A stretch of DNA of 35,927 nucleotides from an uncultured Clostridia bacterium. Lineage in GTDB: Bacteria; Bacillota_A; Clostridia; Oscillospirales; Oscillospiraceae. The notes beneath the pieces are model-generated. The model did no database searches, was not told the origin of the DNA, and was given only the letters and a program-made list of their open reading frames with translations. Location: positions 1 through 35,927 of the forward strand of contig CASEPH010000414.1 of the NCBI GenBank assembly GCA_949289625.1, in the 5' to 3' direction. The translations under genes and the position numbers were made by a program. Below are positions 30,384 to 35,927 of the stretch, piece after piece (positions within the stretch are counted from its first letter, which is position 1; every line of letters begins with the position of its first letter).

Positions 30384-31400
30384 TTAATCGTCATAGCCTT
30401 TGGGATTATTTTTCTGCCAGTTCCAGGAGTGGGCGCACATATCCGTCAGATTATAGTGAGCCTTCCAGTTCAGCAGCCGTTCCGCCTTGGATGCGTCGGC
30501 ATAACAGATGGCAATATCACCAGGACGGCGTTCCGTGATCACAAGGGGAATCTTTACACCGCTGGCTTCCTCAAAGGCATGGACCACCTCCAGGACACTG
30601 CTGCCCTTGCCGGTGCCCAGATTGATGGGCTCTGCTCCCGTATGATGCAGGGCATAATCCATGGCCTTCACATGGCCTTCCGCCAGGTCCACCACATGAA
30701 TGTAGTCCCGAACGCCGGTACCGTCCGGTGTGGGATAGTCGCTGCCATATACCGACAGATGATCCCGCTTGCCGATAGCCACCTGGGTGATATAGGGCAT
30801 CAGGTTGTTGGGAATCCCGTTGGGGGCCTCGCCGATCAGTCCTGAGGGATGGGCGCCGATGGGGTTAAAGTACCGCAGCAGCACCGCCGAGAGCTTCTCG
30901 TTGGCCTTGCAGGCATCCATGACGATCTGCTCAATCATTAACTTGGTGGTGCCATAGGGATTGGTGGCCGTTCCGGTGGGCATGTCCTCCGTAAAGGGCG
31001 CCTGATTGACCTCGCCGTAGACCGTAGCCGAGGAGGAAAATACGAAGGCGTTGCAATCGTATTGTTCCATCAGCTCCAGAGTGGTCAATGCGGTATCCAG
31101 ATTGTTGCGATAGTATTTCAGGGGAAGCTTCGTGCTCTCCGGCACACACTTGAAGCCTGCAAAATGGATCACGCCTTCGATGTTGTTCTCCTGAAAAACC
31201 GGCTCCAGGGCAGCCGGATCCGCCACGTCGATCTGATAAAACTTGGGCCGGACACCGGAAATGGTCTCAATCCGGTCAATGACCTTCGGGCTGGAATTGG
31301 ACAGGTCGTCGGCCACAATGACGTCATAGCCGGCACGAATCATTTCCACCGCGGTATGAGAACCGATGAAGCCGGCACCGCCGGTAAGTAATACGGACAT
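30384..31400 (-). CDS. galE: UDP-glucose 4-epimerase
   Basis: 338 residues, typical length. The NAD motif TGGAGFIGSH is at 6-15, the active-site SSSATVYG (122-129), Tyr149 and Lys153 (NPYGTTK). Further family marks are RYFNPIGAHPSG and DYIHVVDLAEGH. It interconverts UDP-glucose and UDP-galactose in the cytoplasm and would feed the galactofuranose pathway of the polysaccharide operon (through Glf). The substrate-loop stretch FKCVPEST differs a little from the common FKAVGES. AAAGGAG lies 8 bases before the ATG. Single-gene unit. Confidence 0.96.
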   Translation of the reverse strand: MSVLLTGGAGFIGSHTAVEMIRAGYDVIVADDLSNSSPKVIDRIETISGVRPKFYQIDVADPAALEPVFQENNIEGVIHFAGFKCVPESTKLPLKYYRNNLDTALTTLELMEQYDCNAFVFSSSATVYGEVNQAPFTEDMPTGTATNPYGTTKLMIEQIVMDACKANEKLSAVLLRYFNPIGAHPSGLIGEAPNGIPNNLMPYITQVAIGKRDHLSVYGSDYPTPDGTGVRDYIHVVDLAEGHVKAMDYALHHTGAEPINLGTGKGSSVLEVVHAFEEASGVKIPLVITERRPGDIAICYADASKAERLLNWKAHYNLTDMCAHSWNWQKNNPKGYDD

Positions 31401-31432
31401 GAAAACGACTCCTTTCCATTAAAACTATGTTC

Positions 31433-31460
31433 AGTATACCACAGCCCCTCCTAAAAGCAA
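31433..31460 (-). promoter_or_regulatory. Promoter of galE
   Basis: TTGCTT (31455-31460) and TATACT (31433-31438) on the minus strand, spacer 16, 32 bases before the ATG at 31400. Confidence 0.6.
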
Positions 31461-31522
31461 GCAAAATATTGACAATCCCATGTAGGTCGAAGGCAACCTC
31501 TGATGCATAGAATGGAGCGGTG

Positions 31523-31909
31523 ATGGATATGAAGCTCAGACGATATGCAGGAACCAAGGGCAGCGCTTTGATTCTGGACACCGGAGGCCATCCGGCGGAC
31601 CGAAAGGAATGGCAGCTGGTATGCTGCCGCAGTCTGACGCTGCCGGTGGACACGCTGATCCTGGGCCCCCTGGGTGCCGAACAGCCTTTCCGGATGATGG
31701 CGCTGGATCTGGACGGCCTTACCGTTCCCATGGGCCAGCGGGAGGCCGAGGTTTTTGCGGCTTTTCTCCAGGACGAGGGTTACGCTCCATGGGGCACCGT
31801 ATATGTGACGGACGGAACCACCGCCTATGCAGTTCCGGCAGGCCACCATGGTTGGCGTGCTGTTTCCGCCCCGGAAGGCCTGCGGCTCCAGCGGCTGTTG
31901 GGGCTGTAA
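31523..31909 (+). CDS. Small protein resembling a degenerate half of diaminopimelate epimerase
   Basis: About 128 residues. No database name comes to mind, but the outline follows the N-terminal half of DapF. The opening MKLRRYAGTKGSALILD matches M.f.KmhG.GNDFv.iD; VCCRSLTLPVDTLILGP matches LCdR..GiGADGli...; FRMMALDLDGLTVPMGQ matches mri.N.DGs.aemCGNG; FAAFLQDEGY matches the next helix. The catalytic Cys (CGNG) is replaced by Met-Gly (MGQ), and Asn by Asp, so it cannot be an epimerase. DapF is two equal ~130-residue domains, so this is one domain alone. Codon use is typical coding. The start at ATG 31523 has GGAG 5 bases upstream; an ATG at 31529 or a GTG at 31520 are possible. No signal peptide. 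Confidence 0.7.
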   Translation: MDMKLRRYAGTKGSALILDTGGHPADRKEWQLVCCRSLTLPVDTLILGPLGAEQPFRMMALDLDGLTVPMGQREAEVFAAFLQDEGYAPWGTVYVTDGTTAYAVPAGHHGWRAVSAPEGLRLQRLLGL

Positions 31910-31911
31910 CT

Positions 31912-31944
31912 GAGGCCGTGCGACACCGCACGGCCTCGCTTTTA
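31912..31944 (+). terminator. Terminator after the half-DapF gene
   Basis: A perfect 11-bp stem (31912-31922 with 31927-31937) around a 4-base loop, followed by GCTTTTAT, immediately after the stop. Confidence 0.88.
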
Positions 31945-32175
31945 TGCTTGCTTTCCTGTATAGGAATCAAATGTGATCTTTTTGGCCGAACCATGCCTGC
32001 ACCTAGGGCCATCGTATGAACATAATGTTTCATTGAGCTATTCCTCCCTGCAGCTTCTGATAACAGATACAGAATTTTCCCGCAATAAAAAGCACCAAAT
32101 TTGTCTTTTTGGTTAGATAGGTGAAAAATCACAAAAAAACATGTAAAATTTCCACGACTTTTTCCATACAGATGC
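31945..32175. other. AT-rich intergenic stretch before the nucleoside importer
   Basis: About 230 bases, visibly AT-richer than the neighbours. There is no convincing gene. A minus-strand start at about 32032 has a GGAGG-like site, but its frame runs back through the terminator into the DapF-like gene and has no family resemblance. The rest holds the promoter region of the BMP gene. Confidence 0.6.
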
Positions 32176-32204
32176 TTGCCGAAGCGAGAAATTTCCTGTA
32201 GAAT
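32176..32204 (+). promoter_or_regulatory. Promoter of the nucleoside ABC importer operon
   Basis: TTGCCG (32176-32181) and TAGAAT (32199-32204), spacer 17. The transcript would carry a leader of about 105 bases. Confidence 0.65.
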
Positions 32205-32269
32205 ACAAATTGTTAGCTGCTTTCTTTACCGGGAAATGATTTCTGTTTGAAAGCGGCTATCGCTCATTT

Positions 32270-32304
32270 TGCCGCATGCGGCATCATGAAACATTATCAT
32301 GTTT
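32270..32304 (+). promoter_or_regulatory. Palindromic hairpins in the BMP gene leader
   Basis: A perfect 14-base palindrome (32270-32283) and, next to the ribosome site, a 6-bp hairpin (32289-32294 with 32299-32304) with loop TATC. The latter ends two bases before GGAGG, close enough to affect translation initiation. I do not recognise a riboswitch. Confidence 0.35.
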
Positions 32305-32317
32305 GGAGGAAACAAAA

Positions 32318-33568
32318 ATGCAGAAGAGAATCTTTGCGTTGGTTTTGGCCTTGGCCCTTGCTCTCGGTCTCACCGCCTGTGGACAGAGCGTAGGGGAAAC
32401 GGAAACCACTTCCAGCGCAGCGGAAGGGTCTACCGCCGCAGAGGCATCGGTTTCTGCCGCCGAGGAGGCTCCCGCCGGTGACGCCATGAAGGTGGGCTTT
32501 GTCTATATCGGCGACGAAAGCGAAGCCTACACCGCCAACTTCATTGCTGCTGAAAACGCCATCAAGGAGCAGTTCGGCAGCCAGGTGGAGTGCATCGCCA
32601 AATACAATGTAGCTGAGGATTCCGTGGAAGATCCTGTTCGGGAGCTGTGTGAGTCCGGCTGCGAGATCATCTTCACCACCAGCTTTGGCTACGGCGCTGT
32701 GGTGAAGGAAATTGCCCAGGAGTATCCTGACATTCAGTTCTGCCAGGCCACCTGTGCCGACGCTGCTGCTGAACCTGTTGTTGAAAACTATCACAACTAT
32801 ATGGGCGCCATCTACCAGGGCCGTTATGTGGCCGGTATCGTGGCCGGCATGAAGCTTCAGGAGATGATCGACGCCGGCACCATCACCGCCGACCAGGCGA
32901 AAATCGGCTATGTTGCCGCCTTTGACTACGCCGAAGTTATCTCCGGCTATACCGCTTTCCTGATGGGCGTGCGTTCCATCGTGCCCGATGCCACTATGGA
33001 AGTCCAGTACGCCGGCACCTGGGGCGACTATGACATTGAAAAGACCATGGCTACCGCGTTGATCGAGGACGGCTGTGTCATCATTTCCCAGCACTCCGAT
33101 ACCGAAGGTCCTGCTGAGGCCTGTGAGGACGCCATGGCCAAGGGTACCGAGGTCTACTGTGTGGCCTACAACCAGGATATGACCGACATTGCCCCCAACA
33201 CCTGCTTGATCTCCTCTCGCCAGGACTATGCTCCCTATGAGATCGCCGCGGTTCAGGCTGTCATGGACGGCACCGAGATTGCCGTGGACGAGTGGGCCGG
33301 CTTTGACAAGGGCTGGGTCGCTATGACCGAGTTGAACACCGCCATTGCCGCCGAGGGCACCCAGGAGAAGATGGATGAAGTCATCGCCGCCTTTAAGGAC
33401 GGATCCCTCAAGTCCACCGACGTGTTCAAGGGTCCCTACACCGCCACCGACCCCTATACCAACGAGACCATTGATCTGACGGAAGGCTACGACGAGAATG
33501 CAACCCAGTCTGCTCCCGCTTACAGCTACGTCATCAATGATATCATCACCATCAAGGGCACCAACTAA
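32318..33568 (+). CDS. BMP-family nucleoside-binding lipoprotein
   Basis: 416 residues. The lipoprotein signal ends LTACG (Cys21), then an acidic Ser/Ala/Glu linker to about residue 58. The binding domain starts MKVGFVYIG and goes on with TSFGYGAVVKEIAQEYPDI, YMGAIYQGRYVAGIVAG, GYVAAFDYAEVISGYTAF, QHSDTEGPAEAC and GWVAMTELN, the PnrA/BMP (Med/TmpC) pattern. It would catch nucleosides (or a similar ligand) outside the membrane for the ATPase and permease downstream. The GGAGG site is about 7 bases before ATG, and the frame's first ATG at 32276 is inside the leader, so 32318 is the start. First gene of the importer operon; codons are strongly C/G-ending. Confidence 0.93.
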   Translation: MQKRIFALVLALALALGLTACGQSVGETETTSSAAEGSTAAEASVSAAEEAPAGDAMKVGFVYIGDESEAYTANFIAAENAIKEQFGSQVECIAKYNVAEDSVEDPVRELCESGCEIIFTTSFGYGAVVKEIAQEYPDIQFCQATCADAAAEPVVENYHNYMGAIYQGRYVAGIVAGMKLQEMIDAGTITADQAKIGYVAAFDYAEVISGYTAFLMGVRSIVPDATMEVQYAGTWGDYDIEKTMATALIEDGCVIISQHSDTEGPAEACEDAMAKGTEVYCVAYNQDMTDIAPNTCLISSRQDYAPYEIAAVQAVMDGTEIAVDEWAGFDKGWVAMTELNTAIAAEGTQEKMDEVIAAFKDGSLKSTDVFKGPYTATDPYTNETIDLTEGYDENATQSAPAYSYVINDIITIKGTN

Positions 33569-33582
33569 CGAATAAAGCGAAT

Positions 33583-33610
33583 AGGCGGAGCCGGATTTCC
33601 GGCCCCGCCT
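33583..33610 (+). terminator. Intercistronic hairpin after the BMP gene
   Basis: Stem 33583-33588 with 33605-33610 (6 bp), a one-base mismatch, then 33590-33594 with 33599-33603 (5 bp) and loop ATTT. There is no T-run, so transcription may continue; such hairpins commonly raise the amount of binding protein over permease. Confidence 0.6.
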
Positions 33611-33699
33611 AAGGTGCGTTCTCAGGACTTTTGAATCCTGCGGGAGAAAGGCTCACATAGGATTGAGCAGTCCTTACAGCACGTTGTACGAGAGAAAGG

Positions 33700-35232
33700 A
33701 TGAGGTATTTGGACAAGGAAGTTGCCATCCGTCTGACCAACATCACCAAGCGCTTTGGCGATGTGGTGGCAAACCGTTCCGTTTCCCTGGAAGTGCGGCG
33801 CGGTGAAATTCTGTCTCTGCTGGGCGAAAACGGCAGCGGAAAGACCACACTGATGAATATGCTTTCTGGAATTTACTTTCCGGATGAAGGGCATATCGAG
33901 GTAAACGGACAGGCGGTTACCATCCGTTCCCCAAAGGATGCCATCAACCTGGGCATTGGTATGATCCATCAGCACTTCAAGCTGGTGGATGTCCTGACCG
34001 CAGCGGAAAATATTGTCCTGGGTCTTCGTGAGCCAGGTCGGTTTGATAAGAAAGCCGTTGCTGCCAAAGTTCAGGAGATTAGCGAAAAGTACGGCTTCAC
34101 CATCGACCCAGAGAAGAAGATCTATGACATGAGCGTATCGGAAAAGCAGACGGTGGAGATTATCAAGGTACTCTACCGTGGCGCCGACATCTTGATTTTG
34201 GACGAGCCCACCGCAGTTCTGACACCGCAGGAAACAGAAAAGCTGTTCACCATTCTCCGGGCTATGAAGGCAGATGGCAAGGCCATCATCATCATCACTC
34301 ACAAGCTTCAGGAGGTGCTGGAACTGTCTGATCGGGTAGCGGTCCTGCGGAAGGGCGAGTTTGTGGGTATGGTAGAAACCAAAGATGCCACAGCCCAGTC
34401 CCTGACCGATATGATGGTAGGACAGGCAACCACTCTGAATATTGAACGTCCCGAGCCAAAGGATCCACAAAGACGCCTGACTGTCTCCGGTATTACAGTG
34501 GTGGACGCCAACGGTGTCAAAAAACTGGATGATGTCAGCTTTGAAGCCTACGGCGGCGAAATTTTGGGCATTGCCGGAATTTCCGGCTGCGGGCAAAAGG
34601 AGCTTTTGGAGGCTGTGGCAGGTCTGCAGAAGGTGGAGTCCGGCTCCATCGTCTACCACGGCGACGAGGGCGATCAGGAACTGGTGGGAAAATCCACCAT
34701 GGAGATTCGAGAACTGGGCGTCCGTTTGAGCTTTGTCCCAGAAGACCGGCTGGGCATGGGCCTAGTGGGCAATATGGACATGGCCGGAAACATGATGCTC
34801 CGTTCCTTCAAGCGCGGGAAATTCGGCTTCTCTGACCGGAAAGCACCGGAGTTGCTGGCGGAAAAGGTTAAAGAGGATCTGGAAGTGGTAACCCCCAGTA
34901 TCCAGACGCCGGTCCGCCGGATGTCCGGCGGTAACGTGCAGAAGGTGCTGGTGGGTCGCGAGATCGCCTCTAACCCAAAAATTCTGATGACAGCTTATGC
35001 TGTCCGCGGTCTGGACATCAACACTTCCTATACCATATATCGGCTGCTGACTGAACAAAAGCAAAAGGGTGTGGCAGTAATTTATGTGGGCGAGGATCTG
35101 GATGTGCTGCTACAGCTGTGTGATAGAATTCTAGTACTCTGCGGCGGCAAAGTCAGCGGACTGCTGGACGGCCGGACAGCCACGAAAGACCAGGTTGGTC
35201 TGATGATGACAAAGGTAGGGGGTGCGTCATGA
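33700..35232 (+). CDS. Nucleoside ABC importer ATPase with two nucleotide-binding domains
   Basis: 510 residues, two ABC domains in tandem. Domain 1: Walker A GENGSGKT (42-49), signature-like SVSEKQ (145-150), Walker B ILILDEP (164-170), His201. Domain 2: degenerate Walker A GISGCGQKE (293-301), signature MSGGN (408-412), and PKILMTAYAVRGLDI in place of the usual (LLIA.qPTRGLD). This is the layout of NupO/YufO-type nucleoside and sugar importers, where domain 2 often loses part of the Walker motifs. It powers uptake by the permease that starts at 35229 (stop and start overlap, ATGA). The ATG at 33700 sits directly after AAAGG, too close for a normal site; the in-frame TTG at 33709 has a better gap and could be the real start. 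Confidence 0.92.
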   Translation: MRYLDKEVAIRLTNITKRFGDVVANRSVSLEVRRGEILSLLGENGSGKTTLMNMLSGIYFPDEGHIEVNGQAVTIRSPKDAINLGIGMIHQHFKLVDVLTAAENIVLGLREPGRFDKKAVAAKVQEISEKYGFTIDPEKKIYDMSVSEKQTVEIIKVLYRGADILILDEPTAVLTPQETEKLFTILRAMKADGKAIIIITHKLQEVLELSDRVAVLRKGEFVGMVETKDATAQSLTDMMVGQATTLNIERPEPKDPQRRLTVSGITVVDANGVKKLDDVSFEAYGGEILGIAGISGCGQKELLEAVAGLQKVESGSIVYHGDEGDQELVGKSTMEIRELGVRLSFVPEDRLGMGLVGNMDMAGNMMLRSFKRGKFGFSDRKAPELLAEKVKEDLEVVTPSIQTPVRRMSGGNVQKVLVGREIASNPKILMTAYAVRGLDINTSYTIYRLLTEQKQKGVAVIYVGEDLDVLLQLCDRILVLCGGKVSGLLDGRTATKDQVGLMMTKVGGAS

Positions 35233-35927
35233 ATAAAGGTGAACCGCTGATCCGCTTGGCAAAACGGGATGACATTGGCCCTGTGCTGGCTTGGGTGATT
35301 CGGATTGCTTCCATTCTGGCAGCGCTGGTTCTGTTTGCAGGCTTGATCGTTGCCGTGGGCTACAACCCTGTTTCCGTATATGGCGCTATGCTGGACGGCT
35401 CTCTGGGCAGCGCCCTCAATATACAGCAGACCATCAAAATTATGATTCCTTTGCTGGGTGCGGCACTGGCCATCGCTCCGGCGTTTAAGATGAAGTTCTG
35501 GAATATCGGTGTTGAGGGCCAGATTACGGTCGGCGGCATTTTCGCCACCTATTTCGCCCTGACCTTCCAGGATACCTGGCCCTCGGCGCTGTTGCTGCCT
35601 GTGATGTGCATTGCTGCTGCCATTGGCGGCGGACTCTGGGGTGTGCTGCCTGCTGCCTTCCGGGCCAAATGGGGCACCAATGAAACCCTGTTTACCCTGA
35701 TGCTCAACTATATCGCCATTGGGGTAGTCAAGTATCTCCAGGGCGGCCCCTGGGAAAAGGTCCCCAAGGGCACGCAGATGATTGAGCGGTTTTCCCAGAC
35801 TGCCCGGATGCCCAATGTCTGGGGTGTCACTGTAGGCGGATTTTTAGTGCTGGCTCTGGTATTCTTTATGTTCTGTTATCTGCGCTATACCAAGCACGGT
35901 TATCAGATTGCTGTCGTTGGCGAGAGC
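35229..35927 (+). CDS. Nucleoside ABC importer permease (N-terminal part)
   Basis: The gene starts ATG at 35229 (overlapping the ATPase stop by 4 bases) and remains open to the window edge: 233 codons without stop. Translated from the DNA it reads MNKGEPLIRLAKRDDIGPVL..., with at least five hydrophobic stretches. The motif FWNIGVEGQITVGG, then TNETLFTLMLNYIA, is the signature of the branched-chain/nucleoside BPD_transp_2 family. It would form the inner-membrane channel together with a second permease expected downstream (outside the window). Confidence 0.92.
   Translation, partial: MNKGEPLIRLAKRDDIGPVLAWVIRIASILAALVLFAGLIVAVGYNPVSVYGAMLDGSLGSALNIQQTIKIMIPLLGAALAIAPAFKMKFWNIGVEGQITVGGIFATYFALTFQDTWPSALLLPVMCIAAAIGGGLWGVLPAAFRAKWGTNETLFTLMLNYIAIGVVKYLQGGPWEKVPKGTQMIERFSQTARMPNVWGVTVGGFLVLALVFFMFCYLRYTKHGYQIAVVGES

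Noticed and set aside
31469..31474. Perfect TTGACA on the plus strand before the DapF-like gene
   Set aside because: No -10 box at 16-18 bases downstream, so not called a promoter.
31719..32132. Minus-strand frame with a GGAGG-like site at its internal ATG (about 32032)
   Set aside because: It runs through the terminator hairpin and the DapF-like gene, with no family resemblance; kept only as a note.
33622..34659. 345-residue antisense open frame in the ATPase gene
   Set aside because: Shadow of the conserved ABC ATPase; no supporting start signals.

Overview
The window looks like chromosome from a GC-rich, low-oxygen gut-type Clostridia bacterium, probably Oscillospiraceae-like Bacillota. 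The basis is strong AGGAGG-type ribosome sites, TTGACA/TATAAT-type promoters with 17-bp spacers, U-tailed hairpin terminators, a ThrE exporter split into two genes, LicD/TarD cell-surface genes, lipoprotein binding proteins and a nickel-pincer (lar) locus. The genus is an inference. I saw no rRNA, tRNA, CRISPR array, transposase or phage gene.

Layout, left to right. (1) Positions 1-2720, minus strand: larE and the start of larB (nickel-pincer cofactor), preceded by a possibly structured leader, then a membrane protein fused to a spermidine-synthase-like domain. (2) Positions 3040-12580, minus strand: one ten-gene surface-polysaccharide operon of the Wzx/Wzy type with its own promoter. Gene order is rmlA, initiating sugar-phosphate transferase, glf, DUF4422 protein, licD, tagD, GT2, wzy, wzx, acyltransferase. 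Having tagD directly after licD suggests a glycan decorated with glycerol phosphate. (3) 12577-13538, minus strand: gtrA-tadA. (4) 13618-17319, plus strand: a DUF2207-like membrane protein, murA and a cold-shock gene, each with its own promoter and most with a clear terminator. (5) 17350-21011, minus strand: a coupled operon of a D-2-hydroxyacid dehydrogenase, a divergent trigger-factor-like chaperone and an N-acyl-D-amino-acid deacylase. It is divergent from the split threonine/serine exporter (21081-22286). (6) 22357-28534, plus strand: a soluble FAD-binding reductase-like protein, a deoxyinosine-type DNA glycosylase, an orphan solute-binding lipoprotein and a cytosolic beta-helix protein. 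The lipoprotein and the beta-helix protein both carry a Pro/Gly-rich segment. (7) 28553-31460, minus strand: a short-chain dehydrogenase, a PHP phosphoesterase and galE. (8) 31523-31909: a small protein that looks like one degenerate half of diaminopimelate epimerase. (9) 32176 to the end, plus strand: a nucleoside-type ABC importer (BMP lipoprotein, double-NBD ATPase, first permease, cut by the window edge).

The genes link up in places. GalE makes UDP-galactose, which Glf would convert to UDP-galactofuranose for the polysaccharide. TagD would supply CDP-glycerol to LicD. The D-hydroxyacid dehydrogenase, D-aminoacylase and lar genes share a theme of D-configured small acids. The parts least explained by known systems are the half-DapF protein, the trigger-factor paralogue without its ribosome-binding loop, and the flavoprotein / binding lipoprotein / beta-helix neighbourhood. 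I did not find a clear-cut new defence or mobile system.
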